Positions 39,401-50,437 of a stretch of 64,000 nucleotides of DNA are shown one piece after another. The number at the start of each line of letters is the position of its first letter. The first letter of the stretch is position 1. The notes under the pieces are model-generated. The model had not been told where the DNA came from. It was given only the letters and a program-made list of their open reading frames with translations, and did no database searches. Source of the DNA: Cryomorphaceae bacterium (GTDB lineage Bacteria; Bacteroidota; Bacteroidia; Flavobacteriales; Flavobacteriaceae); NCBI GenBank assembly GCA_003331265.1, contig QOPV01000004.1, positions 17,530 through 81,529 on the forward strand, read 5' to 3'. The translations under genes and the position numbers were made by a program.

Positions 39401-40751
39401 TACCGAGCCTGTGGAGAGTTGGTGCTCTATTTAATAAAACTGGATGACCTTTTAAAACGTTTTCAAGAATATCCCAAACTAAAGGTTCTCGTCTATCAAT
39501 AATTTTTTTTGCTGATTTTACTGTTTTAACTATTCCTCTTTCAATTAATTTTCTAATTATAAAAGGTTTGTAAAGTTCTGCTGCCATATTTTTTGGCAAA
39601 CCGCATTCGTATAATTTTAGTTCAGGACCTCCTACAATAACTGATCTAGCTGAATAATCAACTCTTTTACCGAGAAGGTTCTGACGAAACCTACCTTGTT
39701 TTCCCTTGAGGGAGTCTGACAAAGACTTTAATGGACGATTAGCATCTGTTTTAACTGCTGAAGATTTTCTAGTATTATCGAAAAGAGAATCTACAGATTC
39801 TTGTAACATTCTTTTTTCATTTCTTAAAATTACTTCAGGAGCTTTAATTTCAACCAATCTTTTCAATCTGTTATTTCTGATTATAACTCTTCTATATAAA
39901 TCATTTAAATCAGAGGTAGCAAATCTTCCACCGTCTAGTGGAACTAATGGACGAAGTTCTGGTGGAATAACAGGAATGGCTTTTAAAACCATCCACTCAG
40001 GCTTATTTTCTTTATTAATGTTAGCTTCTTTAAAAGATTCTACAACTTGAAGTCTTTTTAAAGCCTCCATTTTTCTTTGTTTAGAAGACTCCGTATTAGC
40101 CTTATGTCTTAATTCATAAGAAAGCTCATTTAAATCAATTCTGGAAAGAAGTTCTATTAAACATTCCGCACCCATTTTAGCAATAAACTTATTTGGATCT
40201 TCGTCATCTAAAAATTGATTTTCTTGGGGGAGATTATCTACTATATTTATATATTCTTCTTCGGACAGAAAGTCCATTTTGTTTACAGGTTCTCCCTCAA
40301 GGTTGACAGCTAAACCCGCTTGAATAACTACATATCTTTCATAATATATAATCATATCAAGTTTTTTTGAAGGCAAGCCTAATAAATAACCAATTTTGTT
40401 TGGTAAAGATCTAAAATACCAAATATGAGCTACTGGCACCACTAAGTTAATGTGGCCGACTCTATCTCGTCTAACCTTTTTTTCTGTAACTTCAACACCA
40501 CACCTATCACAAATAATCCCTTTATATCTAATTCTTTTGTACTTACCACAAGCACATTCATAATCTTTAACAGGTCCAAATATTCTTTCACAAAACAAAC
40601 CGTCTCTTTCAGGTTTATGTGTTCTATAATTAATAGTTTCTGGCTTTAAGATTTCTCCCCTTGAAGAAGCTAAAATAGTTTCAGGAGAGGAAAGTCCTAT
40701 AGATATTTTTGAAAATTTCTGGGATTTATTAATTTCAATTTTTCTTGACAT
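36456..40751 (-). CDS. rpoC: DNA-directed RNA polymerase subunit beta'
   Basis: The 1431-residue protein has the N-terminal zinc ribbon [20 protein letters not shown], the catalytic [14 protein letters not shown] motif with three Asp, and the second zinc cluster in [17 protein letters not shown] near 890-915. The trigger loop region is in [20 protein letters not shown]. Bacteroidota-type insertions account for a length slightly above E. coli (1407). It lies 16 bp after rpoB; the DUF3467 gene follows with a 1-bp overlap. Confidence 0.98.
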   Translation of the reverse strand: MSRKIEINKSQKFSKISIGLSSPETILASSRGEILKPETINYRTHKPERDGLFCERIFGPVKDYECACGKYKRIRYKGIICDRCGVEVTEKKVRRDRVGHINLVVPVAHIWYFRSLPNKIGYLLGLPSKKLDMIIYYERYVVIQAGLAVNLEGEPVNKMDFLSEEEYINIVDNLPQENQFLDDEDPNKFIAKMGAECLIELLSRIDLNELSYELRHKANTESSKQRKMEALKRLQVVESFKEANINKENKPEWMVLKAIPVIPPELRPLVPLDGGRFATSDLNDLYRRVIIRNNRLKRLVEIKAPEVILRNEKRMLQESVDSLFDNTRKSSAVKTDANRPLKSLSDSLKGKQGRFRQNLLGKRVDYSARSVIVGGPELKLYECGLPKNMAAELYKPFIIRKLIERGIVKTVKSAKKIIDRREPLVWDILENVLKGHPVLLNRAPTLHRLGIQAFQPSLIEGKAIQVHPLVCTAFNADFDGDQMAVHLPLGPEAILEAQLLMLASHNILNPANGSPITVPSQDMVLGLYYMTKLLKSTDEYKVKGEGLTFYSSEEVNIAYNEEIVELNAMIKIRAKDFDESGELVFKIIETTVGRVLFNQVVPEQAGFINEVLTKKSLRDIIGNILKVTSVPQTADFLDKIKDMGFSFAFKGGLSFSLGDIIIPPEKHEMISDANVEVDSIIANYNMGLITNNERYNQVIDVWTSANATLTELAMKRISDDKQGFNSVFMMLDSGARGSKEQIRQLTGMRGLMAKPKKASSSGGEIIENPILSNFKEGLSILEYFISTHGARKGLADTALKTADAGYLTRRLVDVAQDVIVKIDDCNTLRGISVEALKKNDEVVESLGERILGRVSLHDIYHPVSNEIIIHSGVEISEEIVKKIERTNIEKVEVRSPLTCEAPRGICAKCYGRNLATGKMVQNGEAVGVVAAQSIGEPGTQLTLRTFHVGGIAGNISEENKLLVKFDGIAEIDDLNTVKSKDSEGNIINVVISRTCELKLLDKKTGVVLSTNIIPYGSSILIEDGQKLSKGDVVCQWDPYNGVIISEFGGVIEYENIEQGVTYQVEIDEQTGFKEKVISESRNKKIVPTLLINDKKGKNLRTYNLPVGSHLMVNDGEKVKEGKILVKIPRKSAKSGDITGGLPRVTELFEARNPSNPAVVSEIDGVVSFGKIKRGNREIIVESKTGEIKKYLVKLSNQILVQENDFVKAGMPLSDGSITPNDILNIKGPSAVQQYLVNEVQEVYRLQGVKINDKHFEVLIRQMMQKVKIQDSGDTTFLEGQLIHKNDFIKENDNLFSKKIVESVGASENFKEGQIVSARELRDENSIMKREDKDLVVSRDAVNATATPILQGITRASLQTKSFISAASFQETTKVLNEAAVNGKVDGLEGLKENVIVGHKIPAGTGNRNFNDIIVGYTDEYEELLAAKKINL

Positions 40752-40767
40752 AATATATCGTGTTTTT

Positions 40768-43700
40768 TTATTCTTCTAGTCTAATATCTAGACCAAGACC
40801 TTTAAGTTCGTGCATTAATACGTTGAATGACTCTGGTAAACCAGGGTTAGGCATTGTTTCACCTTTAACTATGGCTTCATAAGCCTTAGCTCTTCCCTGA
40901 ACATCATCAGATTTTATAGTCAAAATTTCTTGAAGAGTGCTTGATGCACCATAAGCTTCAAGTGCCCAAACTTCCATTTCACCAAATCTTTGTCCACCAA
41001 ATTGAGCTTTACCACCCAATGGTTGCTGAGTAATTAATGAATACGGTCCAATTGATCTTGAATGCATTTTATCGTCAACCATGTGACCTAATTTTAACAT
41101 GTATATAACACCAACTGTAGCCGGCTGGTCAAACCTTTTTCCAGTTCCGCCATCATATAAATAAGTATGTCCAAATTTAGGAACGCCTGCTTCATCTGTT
41201 AGTTCATTAATTTGCTCTAATGTAGCTCCATCAAAAATTGGAGTAGAAAACTTTCTCCCTAATTTGAGTCCAGCCCAACCAAGAACAGTCTCATAAATTT
41301 GTCCTATATTCATTCGAGATGGCACACCAAGGGGATTCAAAACTATATCTACTGGAGATCCATCTTCTAAGAAAGGCATATCTTCTTGCCTTACAATTCT
41401 GGCAACAATACCTTTATTACCATGTCTTCCCGCCATTTTATCTCCAACCTTAAGCTTTCTCTTTTTAGCGATATAAATTTTAGCTAATTTTAAAATTCCT
41501 GGTGGAAGTTCATCACCAACTGAAATTGTAAACTTTTCTCGTCTATGCATTCCCTGAAGATCATTTTCCTTAATTTTATAATTATGTAATAAAGAAACTA
41601 CCAGACTGTTAGTGTTTTTATCTACAGCCCAAGTGCCAGAAACTATATGAGTATATTCTTCAACTTGGTTAAGCATCTTTAGAGAGTATTTTTTTCCTTT
41701 AGGAAGAATTTCTTCACCTAAATCATTAAAAATTCCTTGACATGTCTTTCCGCTTAATATAACATATAGTTTTTCAACTAATTTATTTTTAAGATCTTTA
41801 AATTTTTCTTCATATTGTAATTCAAGTTGATTTAATACTTCCTTATCTTCAGATCTCTTTCTTTTATCTTTAATAGGTCTAGTAAACAACTTTTTATCAA
41901 TTACTACTCCATTTAGAGAAGGGGGTGCTTTTAAAGAAGCGTCTTTAACATCTCCTGCCTTATCTCCAAAAATAGCTCTCAATAACTTTTCTTCAGGTGT
42001 AGGATCTGATTCACCTTTTGGAGTTATTTTACCTATTAATATATCACCCGGATGAACTTCTGCACCAACTCTAATCATTCCATTCTCATCAAGATTAGAT
42101 GTAGCTTCTTCACTAACGTTTGGAATATCATTAGTTAATTCTTCCATACCAAGTTTAGTGTCCCTAACATCCAAAGAATACTCATCAATGTGAAGAGAAG
42201 TAAAAACATCATCTCTCACAACTTTTTCAGAAATTACAATGGCATCCTCAAAATTATATCCTTTCCAAGGCATAAACGCAACTTTTAAATTTCTACCAAG
42301 AGCAAGTTCACCTTTTTGAGTAGCATAACCTTCACACAATACTTGACCTTTAACTACATCATCCCCTTTGGTGACGATAGGCTTTAAATTAATACAAGTA
42401 CCTTGATTTGTTTTTCTGAATTTAACAAGATTATAGGTTTTTTCATCAATATCAAAACTTGTTAATTTCTGTTCATTTGTAAGTTTATATTTAATGGTAA
42501 TTTTTTGTGAATCAACATAAATAACCTTACCATCGTAATCAGCATTTATTAAAACTCTTGAATCTGATGCAACCTGTCTTTCAAGACCAGTTCCAACAAT
42601 TGGAGATTCTGGTCTAAGCAATGGAACCGATTGCCTCATCATATTAGATCCCATTAAAGCTCTATTTGCATCATCATGTTCAAGAAATGGAATTAAAGAT
42701 GCAGAAATGGATGCAATTTGATTTGGAGCAACATCAGTATAATTGACGTCACTTGGATCAATTACTGGATAATCTGCTTCTTGTCTAGCAATAACTTTTT
42801 CCGAGAGAATTTTTCCGTTTTTATCTTTGGGAATATTAGCTTGAGCAATTAACTTTCCTTCCTCCTCTTCTGCACTTAAGTATGCATGATTTTTAAGATC
42901 AACTACGCCATTTTCAACTTTTCTGTAAGGGGTCTCGATAAACCCAAGATTATTTACCTTAGCAAAAACCCCTAGTGAGGAAATTAAACCAATATTCGGA
43001 CCCTCTGGTGTTTCAATTGGACATAACCTTCCATAATGAGTATAATGAACATCTCTAACTTCAAAACCAGCTCTTTCTCTGGATAAACCCCCAGGCCCTA
43101 AAGCGGAAAGTCTACGTTTGTGTGTCAGTTCAGCTAATGGATTTGTTTGATCCATAAATTGCGACAATTGATTTGTACCAAAAAATGAATTAATTACAGA
43201 TGACAATGTTTTTGCATTAATAAGATCAATTGGAGTAAAAACTTCATTATCTCTGACGTTCATTCTTTCCCTAATTGTTCTGGCCATTCTTGACAAACCA
43301 ACTCCAAATTGAGAAGAAAGTTGTTCACCAACGGTTCTTACCCTTCTATTTGATAAGTGATCAATATCATCAATCTCTGCTTTTGAATTTATTAATTCAA
43401 TAAGATATTTAATTATTGTAATTATATCTTGTTTAGTCAAGACTAACTTATCCATTTCAATATTGAGCCCTAACTTTTTATTCATTCTATACCTACCCAC
43501 TTCACCTAAATTGTATCTCTGATCTGAGAAAAACAATTTATCTATAATTCCTCTTGCAGTTTCTTCATCAGGTGGCTCAGCATTTCTTAATTGTCTATAA
43601 ATATGCTCAACAGCTTCTTTTTCAGAATTTGTGGGATCTTTTTGTAATGTATTGTGAATAATTGCATAATCAGAGAATTGGCCATCAACTTTATGCAAGA

Positions 43701-44574
43701 GAATTGTCTTAGTATTTGTTTCTAATATTTCTAAAATATTTTCTTTGTCGATAATAACATCCCTATCTAAAATTATTTCGTTTCTTTCTATTGAAACAAC
43801 TTCACCAGTATCCTCGTCAACAAAATCTTCAAACCAAGAATTTAACACTCTTGCTGCAAGCTTTCTTCCTATATATTTTTTTAAACCAGATTTTGAAACC
43901 TTAACTTCTTCTGCCAAATCAAAAATTTCCAAAATATCTTTATCTCTCTCGTAGCCAATAGCTCTAAGTAAAGTTGTAACAGGTAATTTCTTTTTTCTAT
44001 CAATGTATGCGTACATCACACTGTTAATATCTGTAGCAAACTCAATCCAAGAACCTTTAAAAGGAATAACTCTGGCAGAATATAATTTAGTTCCATTTGC
44101 GTGAAATGATTGACCAAAAAACACTCCAGGTGATCTATGTAATTGTGAAACTACAACACGTTCTGCTCCATTAATTATGAATGTTCCACTCGGCGTCATG
44201 TAAGGAATTACACCCAAGTAAACATCTTGAACAATAGTTTCAAAATCTTCATGTTCCTCATCTGTACAAAAAAGTTTTAATCTTGCCTTAAGTGGAACGC
44301 TGTAGGTTAATCCTCTTTCAATACATTCCTGAATTGAATACCTAGGTGGATCCACAAAATAATCCAAAAATTCTAAAACAAATTGATTTCTTGAGTCAGA
44401 AATAGGAAAATTTTCTAAAAAAGTATTAAAAAGACCCTCATCAGTTCTTTCGTCTGATTTGGTTTCTAATTGGAAAAAATCTCTAAATGACTTAACTTGA
44501 ATATCAAGAAAATCAGGATAATTAGGGATATCAGTAGCTGAAGCAAAGTTTAATCTATTTGTAATATTATGCAT
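40768..44574 (-). CDS. rpoB: DNA-directed RNA polymerase subunit beta
   Basis: I place the start at the ATG at 44574 ([12 protein letters not shown], 1268 residues); the frame to 44583 would need TTG. It shows the rifampicin-pocket region [20 protein letters not shown] and [16 protein letters not shown] with the residues usual in sensitive strains at the Asp, His and Ser resistance positions. [19 protein letters not shown] and the C-terminal [12 protein letters not shown] are present. It precedes rpoC by 16 bp. Its gap to rplL (97 bp from 44574) is the largest inside this block and could hold a processing site or attenuator. Confidence 0.98.
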   Translation of the reverse strand: MHNITNRLNFASATDIPNYPDFLDIQVKSFRDFFQLETKSDERTDEGLFNTFLENFPISDSRNQFVLEFLDYFVDPPRYSIQECIERGLTYSVPLKARLKLFCTDEEHEDFETIVQDVYLGVIPYMTPSGTFIINGAERVVVSQLHRSPGVFFGQSFHANGTKLYSARVIPFKGSWIEFATDINSVMYAYIDRKKKLPVTTLLRAIGYERDKDILEIFDLAEEVKVSKSGLKKYIGRKLAARVLNSWFEDFVDEDTGEVVSIERNEIILDRDVIIDKENILEILETNTKTILLHKVDGQFSDYAIIHNTLQKDPTNSEKEAVEHIYRQLRNAEPPDEETARGIIDKLFFSDQRYNLGEVGRYRMNKKLGLNIEMDKLVLTKQDIITIIKYLIELINSKAEIDDIDHLSNRRVRTVGEQLSSQFGVGLSRMARTIRERMNVRDNEVFTPIDLINAKTLSSVINSFFGTNQLSQFMDQTNPLAELTHKRRLSALGPGGLSRERAGFEVRDVHYTHYGRLCPIETPEGPNIGLISSLGVFAKVNNLGFIETPYRKVENGVVDLKNHAYLSAEEEEGKLIAQANIPKDKNGKILSEKVIARQEADYPVIDPSDVNYTDVAPNQIASISASLIPFLEHDDANRALMGSNMMRQSVPLLRPESPIVGTGLERQVASDSRVLINADYDGKVIYVDSQKITIKYKLTNEQKLTSFDIDEKTYNLVKFRKTNQGTCINLKPIVTKGDDVVKGQVLCEGYATQKGELALGRNLKVAFMPWKGYNFEDAIVISEKVVRDDVFTSLHIDEYSLDVRDTKLGMEELTNDIPNVSEEATSNLDENGMIRVGAEVHPGDILIGKITPKGESDPTPEEKLLRAIFGDKAGDVKDASLKAPPSLNGVVIDKKLFTRPIKDKRKRSEDKEVLNQLELQYEEKFKDLKNKLVEKLYVILSGKTCQGIFNDLGEEILPKGKKYSLKMLNQVEEYTHIVSGTWAVDKNTNSLVVSLLHNYKIKENDLQGMHRREKFTISVGDELPPGILKLAKIYIAKKRKLKVGDKMAGRHGNKGIVARIVRQEDMPFLEDGSPVDIVLNPLGVPSRMNIGQIYETVLGWAGLKLGRKFSTPIFDGATLEQINELTDEAGVPKFGHTYLYDGGTGKRFDQPATVGVIYMLKLGHMVDDKMHSRSIGPYSLITQQPLGGKAQFGGQRFGEMEVWALEAYGASSTLQEILTIKSDDVQGRAKAYEAIVKGETMPNPGLPESFNVLMHELKGLGLDIRLEE

Positions 44575-44671
44575 TAAAATCAATTTAAATTAAAAGAACG
44601 TAAAAAAATTAGGTACAGAGAAATCGCCCAGTTACCCAGAAAATTTTAAATAAAACTAAAACTTTGGAGAA

Positions 44672-45049
44672 TTATTTTAATTCAACCTCAGCTCCAGCTT
44701 CTTCAAGTGACTTTTTAAAGCCTTCAGCTTCATCTTTGGAAACTGCTTCTTTAATGTTACTTGGTGCATTATCAACAAGCTCTTTAGCTTCTTTTAAGCC
44801 AAGGCCAGTTAATTCTTTTACAAGCTTAACAACAGCTAGTTTTGAACCACCTGCTGCATTTAAAACTACATCAAATTCTGATTTTTCTTCTGTAGCTCCT
44901 GCATCACCACCCGCTGCAGGTCCAGCTGAAACTACTGCTGCTGCTGCTGGTTCAATACCATATTCACTTTTAAGAATTTCTGCTAACTCGTTAACTTCTT
45001 TAACTGTTAGATTTACTAATTGTTCTGCAAAATCTTTTAAATCTGCCAT
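44672..45049 (-). CDS. rplL: 50S ribosomal protein L7/L12
   Basis: A 125-residue protein with an N-terminal helical dimerisation part ([20 protein letters not shown]), an Ala/Gly-rich hinge ([18 protein letters not shown]) and the C-terminal factor-binding domain ([37 protein letters not shown]). It is the multi-copy stalk protein that recruits translation GTPases. It follows rplJ after a gap that contains an 8-unit TTA repeat. Confidence 0.97.
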   Translation of the reverse strand: MADLKDFAEQLVNLTVKEVNELAEILKSEYGIEPAAAAVVSAGPAAGGDAGATEEKSEFDVVLNAAGGSKLAVVKLVKELTGLGLKEAKELVDNAPSNIKEAVSKDEAEGFKKSLEEAGAEVELK

Positions 45050-45060
45050 TTTATAAATAT

Positions 45061-45084
45061 TTATTATTATTATTATTATTATTA
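45061..45084. repeat. TTA x8 microsatellite between rplJ and rplL
   Basis: Eight perfect TTA units (24 bp) lie between the rplJ stop and the rplL start (TAA units on the coding strand). They make up most of the 36-bp intergenic gap. Confidence 0.95.
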
Positions 45085-45085
45085 A

Positions 45086-45607
45086 TTACTCTTTTCTTTC
45101 TCCAAGAGCTGTTAAAACTCCTGAAATTGTTGATCCACCTGATTGTAAAGCGGAAATAAGGTTCTTAGTTGGGGATTGTAAAAGCGATATAACTTCTCCA
45201 ATTAATTCCTCTCTTGACTTAATATTAGCTAAAATACTAACCTGATCATCTCCAAGGTAAACAGCATCTTCAATAGCAGCTCCCTTTAAAATTGGTTTTT
45301 CAGATTTTTTTCTGAACTCCTTTATCAATTTTGCTGGGGAATTACCAACTTCTGAGTACATTAAAGCAGTATTACCTACCAAAACCTGATTTAATTCTCC
45401 AAAGTCTTTTTCAGATGCATCCATAGCTTTTGCTAGTAATGTGTTTTTTACAACTGAAAGCTTAACGTTTGCTTTAAAACAAGCTCTTCTTAATTTACTA
45501 GTTTCAACAGCGTTTAGACCTGAAGCATCCGTCATGTAAATGTTGGTGTTTTCTGCCAATTCTGCAGTCAACCTTTTTATTACTTTAGATTTTTCTTCTC
45601 TTGTCAT
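45086..45607 (-). CDS. rplJ: 50S ribosomal protein L10
   Basis: The 173-residue protein begins MTREEKSKVIKRLTAELAEN and contains LRRACFKANVKLSVVKNTLL and a C-terminal helix for the L7/L12 stalk (LISALQSGGSTISGVLTALG). It anchors L12 to the 23S rRNA. It lies 15 bp after rplA on the same strand. The short gap before it leaves little room for an L10 autoregulatory leader, so if there is one it should lie inside the end of rplA. Confidence 0.96.
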   Translation of the reverse strand: MTREEKSKVIKRLTAELAENTNIYMTDASGLNAVETSKLRRACFKANVKLSVVKNTLLAKAMDASEKDFGELNQVLVGNTALMYSEVGNSPAKLIKEFRKKSEKPILKGAAIEDAVYLGDDQVSILANIKSREELIGEVISLLQSPTKNLISALQSGGSTISGVLTALGERKE

Positions 45608-45622
45608 TTTTATTTTTTTTTA

Positions 45623-46309
45623 CTAAATATTAGTATCAATATTAATACCTGGACTCATAGTACTTGACATAGAAATACTTTTCAAATAAGTTCCTTTTGA
45701 TGAATTAGGCTTAAGCTTTATTATATTTTGAATTAATTCAAGAGAATTGATATATATCTTATCTGCATCAAATGAAACTTTTCCAATTGAAGCATGGATT
45801 ATTCCAGTTTTATCGACTCTAAAATCAATTTTTCCAGCTTTAACATCAGAAACTGCTTTGGCAATATCCATTGTAACCGTACCTGTTTTTGGATTAGGCA
45901 TTAAACCTCTAGGTCCTAAAACTTTTCCCAAAGGTCCTAATTTACCCATAACACTTGGCATAGTAACAATTACATCAACATTAGTCCATCCATCTTTGAT
46001 CTTCTGTAAATATTCATCAAGACCAACATAATCTGCACCTGCCTCGGTAGCTTCCTTTTCTTTGTCTGGTGTTACAAGAGCTAATACCTTAACATCTTTT
46101 CCTGTTCCGTTTGGAAGAGTGACAACTCCCCTTACATTTTGATCAGCTTTTTTAGGATCAACTCCTAATCGAATTGCTAAATCAACAGATGCATCAAAAT
46201 TAAAATTAGTAACATCCTTCACAATTGATGAGGCTTCTTTTAGAGTGTATGTCTTAGTATTATCAATTTTACTTAAAGCAATTTTACGCTTTTTTGAAAT
46301 TTTTGTCAT
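45623..46309 (-). CDS. rplA: 50S ribosomal protein L1
   Basis: A 228-residue protein, [20 protein letters not shown] at the start, with the L1 signature [20 protein letters not shown] and the flanking [11 protein letters not shown], then [20 protein letters not shown]. It builds the L1 stalk at the E site and represses its own operon in many bacteria by binding mRNA. It follows rplK after 17 bp. Confidence 0.97.
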   Translation of the reverse strand: MTKISKKRKIALSKIDNTKTYTLKEASSIVKDVTNFNFDASVDLAIRLGVDPKKADQNVRGVVTLPNGTGKDVKVLALVTPDKEKEATEAGADYVGLDEYLQKIKDGWTNVDVIVTMPSVMGKLGPLGKVLGPRGLMPNPKTGTVTMDIAKAVSDVKAGKIDFRVDKTGIIHASIGKVSFDADKIYINSLELIQNIIKLKPNSSKGTYLKSISMSSTMSPGINIDTNI

Positions 46310-46326
46310 AATCTTAAATTAAAAAA

Positions 46327-46764
46327 TTAAAAAGGAGCTTGACCTTTAACTTTAATACCCATAGATCTTGCTGTTCCGGCAATCATTTTCATAGCTGATT
46401 CAACTGTAAATGCATTTAAATCAACCATTTTATCTTCGGAAATCAATTTAATTTGATCCCAAGAAACCGTAGCAACTTTACTTCGGTTAGGTTCGCCAGA
46501 TCCTTTTTTAATCTTAGCCGCTTCCAATAATTGTACTGCTGCTGGAGGTGTTTTAACTACAAATTCAAAAGATTTATCCTTGTAAACTGTAATAGATACA
46601 GGTAAAATTTTACCAGGTTTATCTTGAGTTCTTGAATTAAACTGCTTACAAAACTCCATAATATTAACACCGGCAGCTCCTAAAGCAGGACCAACAGGTG
46701 GTGAAGGATTGGCAGCACCTCCTCTAATTTGTAACTTCAGTACTTTTTCTATTTCTTTAGCCAT
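46327..46764 (-). CDS. rplK: 50S ribosomal protein L11
   Basis: The 145-residue protein starts [20 protein letters not shown], with [20 protein letters not shown] and [16 protein letters not shown], and ends with the L11 signature [14 protein letters not shown]. It binds the GTPase-associated centre of 23S rRNA. It is separated from nusG by 64 bp with a strong inverted repeat, suggesting an rplKAJL-specific control point. Confidence 0.97.
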   Translation of the reverse strand: MAKEIEKVLKLQIRGGAANPSPPVGPALGAAGVNIMEFCKQFNSRTQDKPGKILPVSITVYKDKSFEFVVKTPPAAVQLLEAAKIKKGSGEPNRSKVATVSWDQIKLISEDKMVDLNAFTVESAMKMIAGTARSMGIKVKGQAPF

Positions 46765-46782
46765 TATTAATATTTATTATCT

Positions 46783-46807
46783 CTTAAATAATTGGAAGCT
46801 ATTTAAG
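46783..46807. promoter_or_regulatory. Inverted repeat in the nusG-rplK gap
   Basis: CTTAAATA (46783-46790) and TATTTAAG (46800-46807) are a perfect 8-bp inverted repeat with a 9-nt loop. It lies 18 bp upstream of the rplK ATG on the minus-strand transcript and has no T tract after it, so it looks more like a leader hairpin than a terminator. Confidence 0.4.
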
Positions 46808-46828
46808 AAACGATTTATATTGTAACAT

Positions 46829-47380
46829 TTATATTTTCTCTACTTGCATGTACGAAAGTTCTAGTGGAGTCTTTCTCCCAAAAATTTTCACCATGACTTC
46901 TAACTTTCTTTTGTCTTCATTAACTTTCTCAACAGTTCCGTTAAAACCGTTAAAAGGTCCATCTATAACTTTAATATTTTCTCCACTAACAAATGGAATA
47001 GCTACACTTTCAGTTTCAGTCGATAATTCGTCAACTTTTCCTAACATTCTATTAACTTCAGCTGTTCTTAGAGGAATTGGATCGCCTCCTTTTGTTTCAC
47101 CTAAAAATCCAATTACATTTGGAAGAGCTTTTATAATATGGGGTATTTCCCCAGAAAGATTAGCTTTTATCATAATGTAACCAGGGAAATAAACCTTTTC
47201 TTTATTTATTTTTTTACCTTTTCTAATTTGAACAACCTTTTGAGTGGGAACCAACATCTCTTCGACTAGGTGTGAAAAACCAAGTCTATTAATTTCAGAT
47301 TCCATGTAGGATCTTATTTTGTTTTCTTGACCGCTAACAGCCCTAACAACATACCACTTTTTAATATCTGTATCTGTCAT
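46829..47380 (-). CDS. nusG: Transcription antitermination protein NusG
   Basis: The 183-residue protein has the NGN domain, KWYVVRAVSGQENKIRSYME at residues 8-27 and GKKINKEKVYFPGYIMIKAN, a linker, and the C-terminal KOW motif FVSGENIKVIDGPFNGFNGT. It binds RNA polymerase and links it to Rho or the ribosome. It follows secE after 6 bp, as in most bacteria. Confidence 0.96.
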   Translation of the reverse strand: MTDTDIKKWYVVRAVSGQENKIRSYMESEINRLGFSHLVEEMLVPTQKVVQIRKGKKINKEKVYFPGYIMIKANLSGEIPHIIKALPNVIGFLGETKGGDPIPLRTAEVNRMLGKVDELSTETESVAIPFVSGENIKVIDGPFNGFNGTVEKVNEDKRKLEVMVKIFGRKTPLELSYMQVEKI

Positions 47381-47386
47381 AACCAG

Positions 47387-47578
47387 TTAATTAATAAAAT
47401 CAAAATAAACTTTAATTACTCTTGATAAAACTGTGTCAGCAAGCCAAATAAGTAATGCAAAAATTATAGAAAAAACTAAAACAACTACAGTTAGACGAGA
47501 TAGTTCATTTGCTGGAGTCCACGAAACATGTTCTTTTAACTCTGAAAAAGACTCCTTAATGTAAGAAACTATATTCAT
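47387..47578 (-). CDS. secE: Preprotein translocase subunit SecE
   Basis: From the ATG at 47578 this is 63 residues: MNIVSYIKESFSELKEHVSW, TPANELSRLT and one membrane helix (VVVLVFSIIFALLIWLADTV). This is the short one-helix SecE found in most bacteria. The frame is open further upstream but that part is the tRNA-Trp gene, so the longer start is rejected. It forms the SecYEG channel with SecY and SecG. Confidence 0.95.
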   Translation of the reverse strand: MNIVSYIKESFSELKEHVSWTPANELSRLTVVVLVFSIIFALLIWLADTVLSRVIKVYFDFIN

Positions 47579-47592
47579 TTTTCTATATTTTG

Positions 47593-47665
47593 CACGGGTT
47601 GAGAGACTCGAACTCCCGACACCTGGTTTTGGAGACCAGTGCTCTACCAACTGAGCTAAACCCGT
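47593..47665 (-). tRNA. tRNA-Trp (CCA anticodon)
   Basis: A 73-nt minus-strand cloverleaf. The acceptor arms ACGGGTT and AACCCGT pair fully, the D-arm has AGCTCAGTTGGTAGAGC, the anticodon stem CTGGT/ACCAG encloses the loop CTCCAAA with anticodon CCA, and the T-arm has GTTCGAGTC. The discriminator base is G. The 3' CCA is not encoded (GCA follows instead). It sits between tuf and secE, its usual place in Bacteroidota. Confidence 0.97.
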
Positions 47666-47708
47666 ATCTCTAAAATTGGTGAAATTAACACCTTAAATTT
47701 ATAGCTAC

Positions 47709-47738
47709 AAAAGGCATCTGTTTTAGCAGATACCTTTT
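47709..47738 (-). terminator. Probable terminator after tuf
   Basis: On the minus strand AAAAGG-ATCTG pairs with CAGAT-CCTTTT (11 pairs with one internal mismatch, 6-nt loop), ending in a short T run. It lies 22 bp after the tuf stop and upstream of tRNA-Trp, so it may separate tuf from the tRNA-secE-nusG transcript. Confidence 0.6.
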
Positions 47739-47759
47739 CTAGATTTTGTTATTGTAATA

Positions 47760-48944
47760 TTATAAAATCTTAGTAACCTGACCAGCGCCAACTGTTCTAC
47801 CTCCTTCACGAATCGCAAATCTTAAACCAACGCTACAAGCAATTGGAGAGATAAGGTCAACTTTGATAGTTAAGTTATCACCAGGCATTACCATTTCTAC
47901 TCCTTTTGGAAGTTCAATGTTTCCAGTTACGTCGGTTGTTCTAACATAAAACTGTGGTCTATAATTATTGTGAAATGGAGTATGTCTACCACCTTCTTCT
48001 TTCTTCAATATATATACTTCAGCTTCAAATTTATCATGGGGCTTAACAGAGGCAGGCTTACAAATTACCATTCCTCTTTTAATAGATTCTTTTTCAATTC
48101 CTCTTAATAAGATACCTACATTATCTCCAGCCTCTCCTCTATCAAGAATTTTTCTAAACATTTCAACACCAGTTACAGTGGAGGTAAGTTTTTCAGCTCC
48201 CATTCCAATTATGTCTACTGAATCCCCAGTATTTGCAACTCCAGTTTCGATTCTACCAGTAGCTACAGTTCCTCTACCAGTAATAGAAAATACATCTTCA
48301 ACAGGCATTAAAAAATCTTTATCTACTTCTCTTTTAGGAAGTTCAATCCAAGAATCCACAGATTCCATAAGCTTCATAACTGTGTCAACCCATTTTTGTT
48401 CACCATTTAAAGCTCCCAATGCAGAACCTAAAATAATAGGACCATTATCACCATCGTACTCATAAAAATTTAATAAGTCTCTTACTTCCATTTCTACAAG
48501 CTCTAATAACTCTTCATCATCAACTTGATCTGCTTTGTTAAGAAAAACTACCATACGAGGAATACCAACTTGTCTTCCTAGTAGGATGTGTTCTCTTGTT
48601 TGAGGCATTGGACCATCAGAAGCAGCAACTACAAGAATTGCGCCATCCATTTGGGCAGCACCAGTAACCATATTCTTAACGTAATCAGCGTGACCAGGAC
48701 AGTCAACGTGAGCGTAATGACGATTAGCAGTTTGGTACTCAACATGAGATGTGTTAATCGTAATACCTCTTTCTTTTTCTTCAGGAGCATTGTCAATTTG
48801 GTCAAAGCTTCTTGCTTCAGAAAAACCTGCATCAGCCAATACTTTAGTAATAGCAGCAGTTAGGGTAGTTTTACCGTGATCTACGTGTCCAATAGTACCA
48901 ATATTTAAGTGTGGTTTTGAACGATCGAAAGTTTCTTTAGCCAT
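47760..48944 (-). CDS. tuf: Elongation factor Tu
   Basis: A 394-residue GTPase with [20 protein letters not shown] (G1), [18 protein letters not shown] (switch I), [17 protein letters not shown] (G3) and [14 protein letters not shown] (G4). Domains 2 and 3 are complete, ending [17 protein letters not shown] replaces the usual NKCD, a variation also known elsewhere. It delivers aminoacyl-tRNA to the ribosome. Its promoter box is at 48978-48985. Codons here look less AT-biased than in the neighbours, as expected for a highly expressed gene. Confidence 0.98.
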   Translation of the reverse strand: MAKETFDRSKPHLNIGTIGHVDHGKTTLTAAITKVLADAGFSEARSFDQIDNAPEEKERGITINTSHVEYQTANRHYAHVDCPGHADYVKNMVTGAAQMDGAILVVAASDGPMPQTREHILLGRQVGIPRMVVFLNKADQVDDEELLELVEMEVRDLLNFYEYDGDNGPIILGSALGALNGEQKWVDTVMKLMESVDSWIELPKREVDKDFLMPVEDVFSITGRGTVATGRIETGVANTGDSVDIIGMGAEKLTSTVTGVEMFRKILDRGEAGDNVGILLRGIEKESIKRGMVICKPASVKPHDKFEAEVYILKKEEGGRHTPFHNNYRPQFYVRTTDVTGNIELPKGVEMVMPGDNLTIKVDLISPIACSVGLRFAIREGGRTVGAGQVTKIL

Positions 48945-48977
48945 AATATGTGTGTTTATTTACTTTTAAAATGAGCG

Positions 48978-48985
48978 CAAATATA
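48978..48985 (-). promoter_or_regulatory. -7 promoter box of tuf
   Basis: TATATTTG on the minus strand, 33 bp before the ATG at 48944. A TTG about 21 bp further upstream may be the -33 element. Confidence 0.6.
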
Positions 48986-49071
48986 TAAATTTTATATCAA
49001 AAAAATCAATAATTATGTATTTTTTTAAAGCTTAAAAATCGAATGATTTAAAAAAAATAAAAAAACGAGCT

Positions 49072-50400
49072 CTAATTTTGTTTTTTTACAATAAATAAAC
49101 CTGAATTGATATCGCTTATAATTATATTTTCACTTTTAAAATAAGGGTAAACGCTCCAAGCTCCATTAAAAGCAGCAGCACCTCCCTTTTTAGGATTGTC
49201 ATGATCCTCATCTTGCGAATAATTAGGCCTATTTGAATCTGATAATATTGATGAACCTGAATCTTCTTTTTCATTGTAGGTATCAAAATACCCTATCTCA
49301 GACATAGATTTTTCAACAATATTCGAAACATCTATAATCCTCAAACCAGCAGTATAGCTAGCTAAGTAGAATTTATTTTTATGCACATAACCATTGTGAT
49401 CAATTGCGTCTGTAGAATTTACAAATTCAAAATGAACTTTAGGATTTTCTAAATCGTTAAAATCAAAAATAATTGACCTTGTGTTATTAACTTCTTTATT
49501 AAATTCGTCTAACTCATCACCAACGATAAAAAAACTTTGATCATTTGTAAACCATCCTTGATGAGTATATTGAGTTTTTGAATACTCTACTTCGCTGATT
49601 ATTTTAATATTTTTCTTGTCACTAACATCTAATATTACAACCTTATCCTCGTTACTTCCAACATATATTTCTTTTCCAATATAGTCTAAGTCTGGACCTT
49701 TATATGTAACCACTTGAGCATCATGTGTATAGCCTGCGTCAGCAAATCCACCTGCTAAAACAGGTTTAGTTGGATTAGTTAGGTCAATAGCATGTACTCC
49801 GCCCGAATATGTGTTTGTTCCAACTGCATATGCATATCCTGACTCTTCATTAATTGCAATATTGTGAGCTTCTCCGTGTTCGAGATATAAATAATCATTA
49901 GTAAATGTTTGTGGAGGATTAACAACAGAGGTAAGTCTAGTTAAATCAAAAACTTGGACACCATGGTTTTTATCTATTTCCGGAGTACTAGTTTTGAAAT
50001 CTGCTACAATATAAACGTGATTATTATATACCTTTAAATCTCTCCAAATAGTGGAAATTGTTTGAGTAGGTAATTTTCCTAAATAAATTGGCTTTAAAGG
50101 GTCAGAGATATCTATAAAACCAGTGCCATTATCCAATCCTATTAAAGCATATTCTTTTCCAGTTGAAGGATCTGTCCATCCCCACGAATCGTTGGCAGAT
50201 GTTGCATTCATGGTTTCTAATGAAACCATACCTATCAAATCATAATTTTGACATTTATAAGATTCTCCAGATGCTTTACTAATAGCTAGACCATCCAAAC
50301 AAATTGCAAGAGGAGTTGACAATTCCTGGTCATCCTCATCATTAAAATCACAACTGTAAAATAAAAAAGCAAATGCAATAAATAAAATAAATTTTCTCAT
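49072..50400 (-). CDS. Choice-of-anchor B family lipoprotein (LVIVD-type repeats)
   Basis: From the ATG at 50400 the product has 442 residues and a lipoprotein signal, MRKFILFIAFAFLFYSCDFN, with an acidic stretch after the Cys (DFNDEDDQE) resembling a Bacteroidota surface-export signal. Repeats of the LVIVD kind follow, e.g. NGTGFIDISDPLKPIYLGKL, VHAIDLTNPTKPVLAGGF and GLRIIDVSNI, with conserved GEAHNIAI and YTHDAQVV. This is the choice-of-anchor B family (beta-propeller-like), function unknown. The protein ends without a T9SS sorting domain, so it is membrane-anchored through lipid. Confidence 0.82.
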   Translation of the reverse strand: MRKFILFIAFAFLFYSCDFNDEDDQELSTPLAICLDGLAISKASGESYKCQNYDLIGMVSLETMNATSANDSWGWTDPSTGKEYALIGLDNGTGFIDISDPLKPIYLGKLPTQTISTIWRDLKVYNNHVYIVADFKTSTPEIDKNHGVQVFDLTRLTSVVNPPQTFTNDYLYLEHGEAHNIAINEESGYAYAVGTNTYSGGVHAIDLTNPTKPVLAGGFADAGYTHDAQVVTYKGPDLDYIGKEIYVGSNEDKVVILDVSDKKNIKIISEVEYSKTQYTHQGWFTNDQSFFIVGDELDEFNKEVNNTRSIIFDFNDLENPKVHFEFVNSTDAIDHNGYVHKNKFYLASYTAGLRIIDVSNIVEKSMSEIGYFDTYNEKEDSGSSILSDSNRPNYSQDEDHDNPKKGGAAAFNGAWSVYPYFKSENIIISDINSGLFIVKKQN

Positions 50401-50437
50401 ACAACTTAGATTTTCAAAATTAAGAAAATTATAACTC

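Noticed and set aside
44584..44671. Possible attenuator hairpin between rplL and rpoB
   Set aside because: Only a weak 5-bp stem with an 18-nt loop is visible; not enough for a call.
44664..45056. Long plus-strand frame opposite rplL
   Set aside because: It is the shadow of rplL, produced by Ala/Gly/Glu-rich codons. It has no domain of its own.
47579..47650. Upstream extension of secE
   Set aside because: This stretch is the 3' half of the tRNA-Trp gene.
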